A stretch of DNA of 24,685 nucleotides, taken from Chersky-822 sp035509195. Lineage in GTDB: Bacteria; Actinomycetota; Actinomycetes; Streptosporangiales; Streptosporangiaceae. Shown here in pieces: positions 7,524 through 15,287 of the stretch (positions within the stretch are counted from its first letter, which is position 1; every line of letters starts with the position of its first letter). Position numbers and translations under genes: made by a program. The notes below the pieces were generated by a model. The model had not been told where the DNA came from, did no database searches, and was given only the letters and a program-made list of their open reading frames with translations. The stretch is from positions 1-24,685 of the forward strand of contig DATJLT010000205.1 in the NCBI GenBank assembly GCA_035509195.1. Reading direction: 5' to 3'.

Positions 7524-7748
7524 ATGGACAGCACCGTCGAGATCGACAGCAACGGCGTCGTTCTGGCCGAGGCCGCGCGGGAGCTTCAGCAGGCAATGCA
7601 CGACGCGCGAGTCGCGTTCGACTGCATTGGGCTTGACGAAGTCGACCGGGCACACACGCACACGCTGATGGCACGTGCCGCGATGGACGCGGCAGAAAAC
7701 GCCTTGCGGGTGGCGCTTGGCGGCGAGCGCGCAGAGATGGACGCCTGA
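7524..7748 (+). CDS. Small hypothetical protein, 74 residues
   Basis: Not recognised. The ATG at 7524 follows AGGGGAG (7513-7519) at 4-nt spacing, a good ribosome binding site. The product is acidic (many Glu/Asp), Ala-rich and mainly alpha-helical in appearance, with no membrane segment, starting MDSTVEIDSNGVVLAEAARE. It looks like a two-helix hairpin protein rather than a GC-rich artefact. It lies 130 bp after the deacetylase. A hairpin (7785-7814) 37 bp after the stop could end its transcript. Confidence 0.55.
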   Translation: MDSTVEIDSNGVVLAEAARELQQAMHDARVAFDCIGLDEVDRAHTHTLMARAAMDAAENALRVALGGERAEMDA

Positions 7749-8183
7749 CGGCGACAGCAAGCTGCCCGGCGAGCGGGTGGAGCGGCCCGGCCGCGTCACC
7801 TGCCCCGGCCGGGCTGGCAGCGACAGCCAGTTCCGGGTGGCCCTGGCGGGCCAATCGGACATATCGCCTCAGCGTCGGCATCCGTGGCCCAGCGATGCTG
7901 TTAGGCGAAGGCGTCCAACGACAACGGTGGAAGTCTGTTGTTGCTCCTTCAGCATCAGCGGGTCAACGTTGCTGCCGCCGCTCGTCGGCTTACAGCATCG
8001 GCAGGCCAACGATGCGGTTGCCGCTGGAGATATAGGAGATTTGCCGCTCACGCAGGCGCAGCGTTGTCTGCCCGGGCGCCTAGGTCGTGCCCGGCGTGGG
8101 CGCTGCTCGCGGGCGGGGGCTGGCGGCGGCGGGCGCTGGCGTGCGTCCGCCCGGTATTGTGACTGAAAGGCCCTGAATCGGAG
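7749..8183. other. Gene-poor stretch
   Basis: About 435 bases between the small hypothetical gene and the promoter of the GH25 gene. Apart from the hairpin at 7785-7814, it has CAACG/GTTG-rich short repeats near 7915-8020 but no reading frame with a start, ribosome site and plausible composition, and no recognisable RNA. Confidence 0.5.
7785..7814 (+). terminator. GC-rich hairpin after the small hypothetical gene
   Basis: GCCCGGCCG (7785-7793) pairs perfectly with CGGCCGGGC (7806-7814) over a 12-nt loop. No U-run follows, as is usual in high-GC actinobacteria. It may be a terminator. Confidence 0.4.
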
Positions 8184-8223
8184 TTGTCGGTGACAAGGCC
8201 ATTGTCCTGCGATAATGGTCTTC
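8184..8223 (+). promoter_or_regulatory. GH25 gene promoter with a 13-bp palindrome
   Basis: TTGTC-GGT-GACAA (8184-8196) is a perfect 5-bp-arm palindrome, with a further TTGTC at 8202-8206. GATAAT (8211-8216) lies 7 nt before the ATG at 8224, the leaderless arrangement seen at other genes here. The palindrome lies in the -35 region and could bind a regulator. Confidence 0.5.
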
Positions 8224-9207
8224 ATGACAACTGAACCGACCGGCGGTGCGCCAGCGGCGACGCCGTCTGTTCCTGAGGTGCCGATCGCGAAAATGCTGCA
8301 CGGCGTAGACGTTTCCAGTGCTCAAGGTGCACCGGCGACCTGGCACTCGTCCGCGGGAAGCATCACCTGGGCGGGCGTGAAGATCACCGAACTGCAGCCG
8401 GGCGGCGTCTACTACGTGAACCCGGATGCGTCCGCCGACTGGGCGTACCTGAAGCAGCACAAGCTTGCCCGGATCGCCTACATGTTCGCTCACCCTTCGG
8501 TCGGCCCGCAGGACAGCGTTGACTTCTTCGTCGCTCAGGTGCGGGCTCTCGGGCTGGTCGACGCCGACGGCGTGATGCTCGACCTCGAGCAAACCGATGG
8601 CCTGGGTCCTGCGGCGGTGAGCGCGTGGGCGGTCAGGGTAATGGCGAATCTCAAGGAGACCCTCAACCGGACGCCGATTCTGTATACCTACCTTGACTTC
8701 GCTTATTCCGGCAATACGGCCGGCCTGGGCAAATATCCTCTCTGGATTTCGGATCCCTCGAGCCCGGCAGGGAAGCCGCAAGTGCCGTCGCCGTGGACGA
8801 GCTGGGCGATTCACCAGTACGTCACCACTGGTGAGATCGACCGTGATCTCGCGAACTTTGCTAGCGTAAAGGCCATGCAAGATGCCTTCGGCGTAGCAAG
8901 TCCTCCGCCCGGTCCCAAGACCGGCAACCTCGGCGGCTCAATTGCCAGCGGCGTGACCGCGGTGCGATGGAGCGATGGCAGCATGGTCGTCGCGGGCATC
9001 GACGGCCTCGGTCATGTCGCGGTAAGGCGCTTTGACGGCGGGACCGGCAAGTGGGGCGTCTGGTGGAACCCGGCAGGGACCACGAAGGCGGCAGGTCAGC
9101 CCGGGCTGGTTTCCTGGGGCGACGCCAACGGGCAGTTGTTCTTCGCGACCGAGGCGGGCGCCGTCATGGAACTGGCCACTGAGAACTCCGGCAAGTCCTG
9201 GCAGTAG
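8224..9207 (+). CDS. GH25 muramidase-like protein with C-terminal propeller-type repeats
   Basis: 327 residues from the ATG at 8224; an ATG three codons earlier lies inside the -10 box. Residues about 26-225 match the GH25 (Chalaropsis-type lysozyme) fold: HGVDVSSAQG with Asp29, AYMFAHPS, DGVMLDLEQ with Asp120 and Glu122 as the D-x-E catalytic pair, PILYTYLDFA, YPLWISDPS and a late WAIHQY / IDRDLANF pair. Residues about 240-327 contain sequence of the sialidase/PLL-like propeller type (VRWSDGSMVVAGIDGLGHV, then WGVWWNPAG). This is only one to two blades, too few for a closed propeller. No signal peptide precedes the domain; the N-terminus is Pro/Ala/Thr-rich and neutral. Such enzymes cut MurNAc-GlcNAc bonds in peptidoglycan. 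How it leaves the cell, or whether it does, is unclear. Confidence 0.85.
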   Translation: MTTEPTGGAPAATPSVPEVPIAKMLHGVDVSSAQGAPATWHSSAGSITWAGVKITELQPGGVYYVNPDASADWAYLKQHKLARIAYMFAHPSVGPQDSVDFFVAQVRALGLVDADGVMLDLEQTDGLGPAAVSAWAVRVMANLKETLNRTPILYTYLDFAYSGNTAGLGKYPLWISDPSSPAGKPQVPSPWTSWAIHQYVTTGEIDRDLANFASVKAMQDAFGVASPPPGPKTGNLGGSIASGVTAVRWSDGSMVVAGIDGLGHVAVRRFDGGTGKWGVWWNPAGTTKAAGQPGLVSWGDANGQLFFATEAGAVMELATENSGKSWQ

Positions 9208-9233
9208 CCTCGTGGCTGTGCCAGGAAACACAC

Positions 9234-9893
9234 ATGACCCAGCCACAGGGTGACCCGCTCAGGAGCGCACTGCCGACCCTGAAAGGGCTGGTCAGGTACC
9301 TCCAGGAAGCCTCATCCCGACCGGGTCCGCAGGATCTGCGCGCGTCAGACGCCGACCGCGACCTGGTGATCACGCTGCTTAGCGAGGCGGCAGGCGATGG
9401 CCGGCTGACTCTTGATGAGCACAGCGAACGCTCAGAGAAGGCGCTGTCGGCGCGGACTCTCGGGGAACTCGCCCGGCTGACCTCCGACCTGGCGCCGCCT
9501 TCCGGGCAGCCGATCCGCCTCTATCCGAGCCGGTCAGTGTCTGCCCTGTTCGCACGCGAACGTCGCGAGGGCCGGTGGGTCGTGCCGAGCGAGTTTCCTG
9601 TCACGACGTTCTTCGGCGATGTCGTGCTCGACTTTCGTGATGCTATTTGGCAGAGCAAAAGGGTTGTTATCTATGCTTCCGCCGTCGCGGGGCAAATCAA
9701 GCTGATCGTCCCGCCCGGAGTCGGGGTCGAGATGGGCGGTCGCTTGACGCTCGGGTCAAGGAGCGTGCGCGGGCGCCGGTCAGGGGTGCCAGAGGAGCCC
9801 AAGGCCATCGTCGAGGTGCGGACGAAGACCTTCGCCGGCTCGGTCAAGGTGACGACGATCCGCCCGCCCAGGCGCCGGCGCTCAGCGAGCTAG
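9234..9893 (+). CDS. DUF1707 protein with LiaF-like C-terminal region
   Basis: 219 residues. The ATG at 9234 follows AGGAAA at about 6-nt spacing. Residues about 36-87 (RASDADRDLVITLLSEAAGD, then GRLTLDEHSERSEKAL) are a textbook DUF1707 domain, a short helical module common in actinobacteria. Residues about 110-210 contain beta-strand-rich sequence (TTFFGDVVLDFRDAIW, VIYASAVAGQIKLIVPPGV) like the cell-wall-active-antibiotic-response C-terminal domain of LiaF-type proteins. No membrane helix is present, so it is probably cytoplasmic or peripheral. It lies 26 bp after the GH25 gene and may be co-transcribed, which fits an envelope-stress theme. Its stop overlaps that of glpX on the other strand through CTAG. 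Function is unknown. Confidence 0.85.
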   Translation: MTQPQGDPLRSALPTLKGLVRYLQEASSRPGPQDLRASDADRDLVITLLSEAAGDGRLTLDEHSERSEKALSARTLGELARLTSDLAPPSGQPIRLYPSRSVSALFARERREGRWVVPSEFPVTTFFGDVVLDFRDAIWQSKRVVIYASAVAGQIKLIVPPGVGVEMGGRLTLGSRSVRGRRSGVPEEPKAIVEVRTKTFAGSVKVTTIRPPRRRRSAS

Positions 9894-10948
9894 TAGGGCA
9901 CGACAGAATACCGCGACACCTTCCACAGCGCATGCTCGCTGTGTATGGTGCGGATCGTGCCCGATCGGGCGCGCGTGACGAGGGTGTGCGTTGACGCGCC
10001 GCCCGCGCGGTATCGCACTCCCTTGAGCAACTCTCCGTCGGTTATGCCGGTCGCGGCGAAGAACGCGTCGTCCGAGCTGACCAGGTCCTCGGTGGTGAGG
10101 ACGCGGTCGAGATCATGGCCGGCATCGACGGCGCGGTCTCGCTCTTCTTCGTCGCGCGGCTCGAGCTTGCCGAGGATGACCCCGCCGAGGCACTTCACCG
10201 CACAGGCGGCGATGATGCCCTCGGGGGTACCGCCGACCCCGAGCAGGAGGTCGACACCGGTGCCCTCGCTGGCCGCGAGAATCGCTCCCGCGACGTCGCC
10301 GTCCGTGATCAGCTTGATTCTCGCGCCGGTAGCCCGGACCTCGCTGACCAGGCCGGCGTGCCGCTCCCGGTCGAGCATGACCACGGTCACGTCGCTCGGC
10401 GAGCAGTGCTTGGCGCGCGCGACGGCCGCGATGTTCGCGGCCACTGGGGCGTCTATGTCGACCTGGTCGGCGGCCTCTGGCCCGGTGACCAGCTTCTTCA
10501 TATAGAAGACGGCGGTGGGGTCGTACATGGATCCGCGCGGGCTTACCGCTATCACCGCGATCGCGTTCGGCATGCCGTTGGCGGTCAGCCTGGTCCCGTC
10601 GATCGGGTCGACGGCCACGTCGCACTCTGGTCCGGTGCCGTCACCGACCCGCTCGCCGTTGAACAGCATCGGGGCGTGATCTTTCTCGCCCTCGCCGATC
10701 ACGACCACGCCGTTCATCGCGACCGTGCTTATGAGTTGCCGCATCGCTGAGACGGCCGCACCGTCCGCGCCGTTCTTGTCGCCGCGGCCGACCCACCGGC
10801 CTGCGGCGAGTGCCGCTGCCTCGGTCACCCTGGCTAGTTCGAGCGCGAGGTTACGGTCGGGGGCGCTGGGCTCGGCGGTGGCATCGGTGAGCTGGGCGTT
10901 GCGTTGGCGGGCGGCGTGGACGCCGGGGAAAGTCAGGTCATCGGTCAT
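9890..10948 (-). CDS. glpX: Fructose-1,6-bisphosphatase, class II
   Basis: Gluconeogenic hydrolysis of fructose-1,6-bisphosphate to fructose-6-phosphate; in many actinobacteria this is the main FBPase. 352 residues from the ATG at 10948, chosen because AGGAGG (10955-10960) is 6 nt upstream; the frame stays open further upstream but that part is non-family sequence. Metal-binding motifs are GEGEKDHAPML at about 85-95 and DPIDGTRLTANG at about 114-125; GVGGTPEGI is also present. It is the last gene of a minus-strand run, 23 bp after xseB. Its stop codon shares a CTAG with the convergent DUF1707 gene. Confidence 0.97.
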   Translation of the reverse strand: MTDDLTFPGVHAARQRNAQLTDATAEPSAPDRNLALELARVTEAAALAAGRWVGRGDKNGADGAAVSAMRQLISTVAMNGVVVIGEGEKDHAPMLFNGERVGDGTGPECDVAVDPIDGTRLTANGMPNAIAVIAVSPRGSMYDPTAVFYMKKLVTGPEAADQVDIDAPVAANIAAVARAKHCSPSDVTVVMLDRERHAGLVSEVRATGARIKLITDGDVAGAILAASEGTGVDLLLGVGGTPEGIIAACAVKCLGGVILGKLEPRDEEERDRAVDAGHDLDRVLTTEDLVSSDDAFFAATGITDGELLKGVRYRAGGASTHTLVTRARSGTIRTIHSEHALWKVSRYSVVPY

Positions 10949-10971
10949 CGTGAACCTCCTGCCAGATCTTC

Positions 10972-11205
10972 TCAGAAAGGTCGCGCCTGTTCGTCGCCGT
11001 CTTCGTCGGTTTGCTTGCTGACCACCGCCGCGAGCTTGGCCCGCGCGCCTTCCAGCCACTCTTCGCAGACCGTGGCCAGATGCTCGCCTTGCTCCCAGAG
11101 TTCAAGCGACTGCTCGAGCGTCAGTCCGCCGGCCTCGAGCCGCTTGACAAGTTCGACGAGCTGGTCACGGGCCTGCTCGTAACTAATGCGCTGGTTCGCT
11201 GTCAC
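10972..11205 (-). CDS. xseB: Exodeoxyribonuclease VII small subunit
   Basis: 77 residues, normal for XseB, which binds several copies per XseA large subunit to degrade single-stranded DNA. The helical-hairpin signature is clear: ISYEQARDQLVELVKRLEAG, then LTLEQSLELWEQGEHL. The start is the GTG at 11205, which overlaps the stop of the acyltransferase gene by four bases (GTGA). No Shine-Dalgarno is apparent, so translation is probably coupled. The frame is open far upstream only because it is a shadow of the acyltransferase gene. Its partner xseA lies about 2.8 kb upstream, separated by the acyltransferase. Confidence 0.95.
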   Translation of the reverse strand: MTANQRISYEQARDQLVELVKRLEAGGLTLEQSLELWEQGEHLATVCEEWLEGARAKLAAVVSKQTDEDGDEQARPF

Positions 11206-13811
11206 GAAGGCCAAGCGTAGCCAACGCGCAGCAGCGTGCCGCTCACATGGCGCGGCACCCGTGACGCCCCTGTGGGCGGAGCGTGACGCAGCGCTTTGAT
11301 GACGACCTTGCGCACCACCTTCGCATAGAAGATTCCGCCAATAGGCATCGGATGGATGCCATCGCTCCACAGCAAGTCGGTGTGGTGCTCGATGGCCTTG
11401 TGCCAGTTGATGAGCTTCACGTTCGGGTAGCGGCGGACGGCCTGACTGATCGTCCAGTTGACCTCGTCTTCCCAGGGACGCGCCTCGAACACGTTGATCA
11501 GCAAGAGCCACCGGTGCGGGCCGATCGCCGCCCTGAGCTGATTGATCTGGCTCAGCGTGATCGGCCCGTTCGTGCCGAGGCCGACGATGAGGATGCGCCG
11601 CAGGCGGTGCTCGGCCCTGAGTTGCTGCACCAAGATGATGCCGGCGACCATGGCCCGGCTGACCTCTGCGTTGACGTAGACACCAGGCAGCGCGTGGTAA
11701 AGGCCTTCTGCCGAGGCGAGCATGACCGAGTCGCCGATCATCATGACCTTCGACCCGAGCACGCGCACCGGCTTCTGCTTCGCTGAGGTCACCGTGTAAG
11801 GGGTGACTCCGCTTGGCTTGAGCCACCAGGGGCTGGCCTCGCCAGTGGAGTAGGTCGGCTGGGAGACGGGCGGTGCGATCGCGATGTACTTGCTGTTGTT
11901 CTCGATCTGCTTTTGCAGCGTGAGCACGCCTGAGTCGGTATTGACCAGCCCGTAACTGGCGGTGCAGGCCAGCGCGATGAGGGCGAGCGAGCCGACGACT
12001 GCCTCGCCCGTGACCAGGGGGGTGCGGATGAGCGTCTTCGGCGCGGTCTGCAGTAGCTGCCAGCGGCGCTTCATCTCCGCGCGGAAACCGTTGCGAAGTA
12101 TCGGCTCTTCCAGCCAGTGCCACGAAGCGGCGGCCAGCCCGATCGGCAGGACGGCGTCGATGAGGTGCGCGCCGATCGAGCTTGACCCGCGCGGGTAAAG
12201 GCCGACGGTGATCGCGATGACCGGCCAGTGCCACAGGTAGATACCGTAAGACCTGACTCCCAGCCAGCGCAGTGGCGCCCAGGAAAGCACCTTGCCAAGC
12301 CAGCCGGGCGCCGCCGCCGCAAGCACAAGTCCGCCTGCCGCAAGCGAGGCGATTCCGAGCCCGTAGGGGTACACGAAAGGGTCGCTGCCTGACAAGTGCC
12401 ACATCGACCAGGCGAGCACGCCCAGGCCAATGATGCCGAGGATGTCGAAGCTGAGCCGCAGTTTGCCTGCTGAGGCAGCGACCTTCTTCAGCGGCCAGGT
12501 CAGGGCGATGGCGGCGCCGGCGAGGAGACCGAGGGCATGGGTGTCTGTGCCGTAGTAGACCAGCGAGGGGTCTGCCCCCGGCTTGTAGACGGCCCACATC
12601 GTCAGCGCCGAGGCGATGGCCAGGACCCAGGCGATGATCACCCTGGCTGGCTTGCGGCGGACCACGAGCAGGATTCCCGTGAGCAGGAGCGGCCAGATCA
12701 GGTAGAACTGCTCTTCCACCGCCAGCGACCACAAGTGCTGGAACACCGGGGGCGGTCCGTACAAGGAGAAGTACGACTGATGCGCGAACGCCTGCCACCA
12801 GTTGCTTGTGTAGGTGATGGCGCCGAGGAGCGCGGGCCTGAGCGTGCTTCGCTGGCCAGGCTCGAGTATGGTGACGGCGGCTGTGATGGTGACGAGCAGG
12901 AGTCCGAGCGCTGGCAGAAGCCGCCTGGCCCGGCGCTGCCAGAAGGTGCTGAGGCCGACGTTGCCGTCCTTCGAGAACTTGGTCACCAGGATGTCGGTGA
13001 TCAAGAAGCCGCTGAGCACGAAGAACATGTCGACGCCAAGGAAGCCGCCGGGAATCCAGGACAAGCTCTCGTGGAAGCAGAGTACGGAAAGGACCGCGAG
13101 CGCTCGGACGCCGTCTAGGCCAGGAGCGCGCCAGGGCTTCTTAGCCGGTGCTGGTTCGGGTGCCGGTGCCGGTGCTGGTTCGGGTGCTGGTGCCGGTTCC
13201 GTGGCTGGTGCTGGTGCTGGTGCTGGTGCTGGTGCTGGTGCGGCTGCCTCAGATTCGGTCTTTGCCTGGAAGGTGGTCTCCGCGGGCGGCTTGGGCCTTG
13301 GTGGGAAGGTTTTGCTGGACTTGCCAGTTAGCCTGGGCTTCTTCGTTGTCTTGCCCGGCTGGGTGGCCAGCATGGCCCTGAGTTCGACTCGCGATATTGG
13401 CCGCGTCGCGGTGAGCTGGGTCTCTGGGGTCTCGTCGGTGTTGGGCTCGGGGCCGGGCTTGAGGTCGAGTTTGGCGTCTGCCAGCAGCGACTCGATGGCC
13501 GGCAGGGAGCCAACGGCCGGCCTCAGCTTGATCGTCGGCCTCGGCTTGGTTTCCGGCTCCGCATCGAGGCCCGCGCCAGGATCTTCGGCTGCGGCCTCTC
13601 CGTCAGATTCCGGTCTCGCTGTTTCTTTCTTGCCAGCTTCTTTCTTGCCAGCTTCTTTCTTGTCAGCTTCTTTCTTGCCAGCTTCTTTCTTGTCAGCGTC
13701 GGGGCTACCAGACTGGCTGCCGACAGCAGGCAGGTCCGGGGTCGTTTCGTCGGCAGACTGGTTCGCGGCAGGCGGCTGGCCGTTTTCGGCATTGGCTGAC
13801 CGCACCAGCAC
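11202..13811 (-). CDS. Acyltransferase-3 / SGNH O-acyltransferase (OafA-like) with long disordered N-terminus
   Basis: 869 residues from the GTG at 13811, chosen because AGGGAGGGG (13818-13826) lies 6 nt upstream; another GTG at 13832 lacks a site. Residues 1-226 are low complexity: five KKEA-type pentapeptides at about 41-63 and a Pro-Ala run at about 192-224. The membrane acyltransferase-3 domain spans about 227-570: PGLDGVRALAVL, then the His247 motif CFHES and GGFLGVDMFFVLSGFLIT. After a last helix at about 603-622 comes an extracellular SGNH domain (about 685-840): IGDS with Ser695, GLGTN with Asn748, and DGIHP with Asp817 and His820. Such proteins O-acetylate peptidoglycan or surface glycans. 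The gene lies between xseA and xseB and overlaps xseB by four bases. Confidence 0.92.
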   Translation of the reverse strand: MLVRSANAENGQPPAANQSADETTPDLPAVGSQSGSPDADKKEAGKKEADKKEAGKKEAGKKETARPESDGEAAAEDPGAGLDAEPETKPRPTIKLRPAVGSLPAIESLLADAKLDLKPGPEPNTDETPETQLTATRPISRVELRAMLATQPGKTTKKPRLTGKSSKTFPPRPKPPAETTFQAKTESEAAAPAPAPAPAPAPATEPAPAPEPAPAPAPEPAPAKKPWRAPGLDGVRALAVLSVLCFHESLSWIPGGFLGVDMFFVLSGFLITDILVTKFSKDGNVGLSTFWQRRARRLLPALGLLLVTITAAVTILEPGQRSTLRPALLGAITYTSNWWQAFAHQSYFSLYGPPPVFQHLWSLAVEEQFYLIWPLLLTGILLVVRRKPARVIIAWVLAIASALTMWAVYKPGADPSLVYYGTDTHALGLLAGAAIALTWPLKKVAASAGKLRLSFDILGIIGLGVLAWSMWHLSGSDPFVYPYGLGIASLAAGGLVLAAAAPGWLGKVLSWAPLRWLGVRSYGIYLWHWPVIAITVGLYPRGSSSIGAHLIDAVLPIGLAAASWHWLEEPILRNGFRAEMKRRWQLLQTAPKTLIRTPLVTGEAVVGSLALIALACTASYGLVNTDSGVLTLQKQIENNSKYIAIAPPVSQPTYSTGEASPWWLKPSGVTPYTVTSAKQKPVRVLGSKVMMIGDSVMLASAEGLYHALPGVYVNAEVSRAMVAGIILVQQLRAEHRLRRILIVGLGTNGPITLSQINQLRAAIGPHRWLLLINVFEARPWEDEVNWTISQAVRRYPNVKLINWHKAIEHHTDLLWSDGIHPMPIGGIFYAKVVRKVVIKALRHAPPTGASRVPRHVSGTLLRVGYAWPS
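13155..13247. repeat. 6-bp tandem repeat coding Pro-Ala
   Basis: GGTGCT/GGTGCC hexamers repeat through this stretch of the acyltransferase gene, with a pure GGTGCT run near 13206-13241. On the coding strand they encode the Pro-Ala linker. Six is a multiple of three, so length changes stay in frame. Confidence 0.8.
13621..13695. repeat. 15-bp tandem repeat coding KKEA/KKEAD
   Basis: Five units of a 15-bp sequence containing TTCTTTCTTG, with GCCAGC or GTCAGC variants, encode the Lys-Lys-Glu-Ala pentapeptides of the acyltransferase N-terminus. Unit length keeps the frame. The composition is far more A/T-rich than the surroundings. Confidence 0.85.
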
Positions 13812-14022
13812 GACAGGCCCCTCCCTGATCACGATCGCATCGAACTACGCATCCAAGCGCCGCCCGCTCCACCGGAGCCCCACGATCCTCCCGGCCCGAG
13901 TCGGCTCCGTCCTCCCTGGTTAAGACGCTCTGAACCCCGTCCGTGGATATCGGCATTCGATGTGTACGAGACGATAGCTTAGTTTTAGTCGGCCCCTGCC
14001 GCTGGGAAACGCCACGTAGAGT

Positions 14023-14049
14023 GAGTAATGCTACGCAGCATGGTTACTC
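14023..14049 (-). terminator. Hairpin just after the xseA stop
   Basis: ATGCT / AGCAT (14028-14032 with 14037-14041) is extended by GAGTA / TACTC (14023-14027 with 14045-14049) across a 3-nt bulge, starting 4 bp after the xseA stop codon. No U-run follows. It may end xseA transcripts. The rest of the 242-bp gap 13812-14053 shows no gene; a promoter for the acyltransferase-xseB-glpX group must lie there if the hairpin terminates. Confidence 0.4.
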
Positions 14050-14053
14050 GTGA

Positions 14054-15268
14054 TCAGGTAGTCCATAACTTACTTACAGTGACACTTAGCTGATCAGCCG
14101 CGAACCGGACGAGCAGCTTCTCGTCCGGAATGACGTCCTTTGCTGACCGCACGACGGTCGCGTCTTCACGTTGCACAATCGCGTAACCACGACGAAGCGT
14201 AGCGGCCGGCGAAAGGGCGATAAGCCGTGCCCTGGTGTGACCGATGTCGGCGCCTGCCCGGTCAAGGCTGGCCGACAGGCAGCGCCTGGCCCGTTCGGCC
14301 AGTGCGAGCACCTGCTCTTGCCGCCGGTCGAGTTCGGCAGCCGGGCTGGCCAGCGCCGGCCGGGACCTGACCGCGGTCAGCCACGAACTTTCCCTGTCGA
14401 GGCGGCCTGCTAGCTGGCGGCGGGCACGGGATCGCAGTTCGGTCACGATCGCAAGCTGCTCGGCTATGTCGGGTACCACTTTGCGGGCCGCGTCGGTTGG
14501 CGTTGACGCCCTGACGTCGGCGACGAGGTCAAGCAGCGGCACGTCCTGCTCGTGCCCGATCGCGCTGACCACCGGAGTACGGCAGCCGGCGACGGCGCGG
14601 ATCAGCGTTTCGTCAGAGAACGGCAGCAGGTCTTCAATAGACCCGCCGCCCCTCGCGATGACGATCACGTCCACGCTGTCGTCCGCGTCAAGCACCTGCA
14701 AGGCGGCGGTAACTTCCTCAACGGCAAAGGGTCCCTGCACCGCGACCTGCTCAACCCGGAATCGGACGGCAGGCCAGCGTCGGGCGGCGTTTTGCAGCAC
14801 GTCACGTTCGGCCGCCGAGTCGCGACCGCAAATCAACCCGATCTTGTGCGGCAAGAACGGCGGCCGGCGCTTGCGTTCAGGTGCGAACAGGCCCTCCGCG
14901 GCCAGCGATCGCCTGAGCCTGTCGAGCCGGGCCAGCAGTTCACCGACGCCGACCGCACGCAATTCAATGGCGCTCAGCGAGAACGAGCCCCTGGCCATGC
15001 TGAAATCAGGCTTGACCCACACGACGACACGCGCTCCGTTGGCCGGCTCGGGATCGGCGTTTTCGAACACCGCTCGCGGGCAGACGACCCGCACCGACGC
15101 GGCGGCCACCGGATCACGCAAGGTCAGGAAGACGGCACCGCCGCGCTTGCTGAGCTCGGCGATCTGCCCCTCGACCCAGACCCGCCCCAGCTTGCCGATC
15201 CAGTCGCCTACGAGGCGCAGCGCCGTCCTGACCGGAATCGGCGCTTCTGCGCTGGTCTCCAGGGGCAT
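14054..15268 (-). CDS. xseA: Exodeoxyribonuclease VII large subunit
   Basis: Catalytic and DNA-binding subunit of exonuclease VII, which degrades single-stranded DNA from both ends into oligonucleotides. 404 residues. The ATG at 15268 follows AAGGAGG at 7-nt spacing. An OB-fold domain covers about 12-105 (VWVEGQIAELSKRGGAVFLT). The catalytic domain starts near 130 with KIGLICGRDSAAERDV, then IARGGGSIEDLLPFSDE at about 204-220, and GHEQDVPLLDLVADVRASTP at about 238-257. A long helical region follows, then ATLRRGYAIVQ and a short C-terminal strand region. It lies 19 bp after the DUF8129-type gene, as in other actinobacteria. Normally xseB follows directly, but here it does not. Confidence 0.97.
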   Translation of the reverse strand: MPLETSAEAPIPVRTALRLVGDWIGKLGRVWVEGQIAELSKRGGAVFLTLRDPVAAASVRVVCPRAVFENADPEPANGARVVVWVKPDFSMARGSFSLSAIELRAVGVGELLARLDRLRRSLAAEGLFAPERKRRPPFLPHKIGLICGRDSAAERDVLQNAARRWPAVRFRVEQVAVQGPFAVEEVTAALQVLDADDSVDVIVIARGGGSIEDLLPFSDETLIRAVAGCRTPVVSAIGHEQDVPLLDLVADVRASTPTDAARKVVPDIAEQLAIVTELRSRARRQLAGRLDRESSWLTAVRSRPALASPAAELDRRQEQVLALAERARRCLSASLDRAGADIGHTRARLIALSPAATLRRGYAIVQREDATVVRSAKDVIPDEKLLVRFAADQLSVTVSKLWTT

Positions 15269-15287
15269 CGCGCTAGGCCTCCTTGAG

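Noticed and set aside
7317..7862. 181-codon minus-strand frame over the deacetylase end and small hypothetical gene
   Set aside because: Arg/Pro-rich composition typical of antisense frames; no ribosome site; it conflicts with two better plus-strand genes.
10949..11059. N-terminal extension of GlpX
   Set aside because: The open frame upstream of 10948 is Arg/Gly-rich, overlaps xseB, and the AGGAGG site points to the ATG at 10948.
11206..12798. Long minus-strand frame continuous with xseB
   Set aside because: It is a shadow of the acyltransferase gene in another frame, rich in Arg/His/Pro; only the last 77 codons are XseB.
13621..13695. CRISPR-like regular repeats
   Set aside because: 15-bp head-to-tail units without spacers, in frame inside a gene; they code KKEA pentapeptides.
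12814..13923. 369-codon plus-strand frame opposite the acyltransferase N-terminus
   Set aside because: Its Gly/Ala/Ser repeats are the reverse complement of the acyltransferase tandem repeats; no start context or family.
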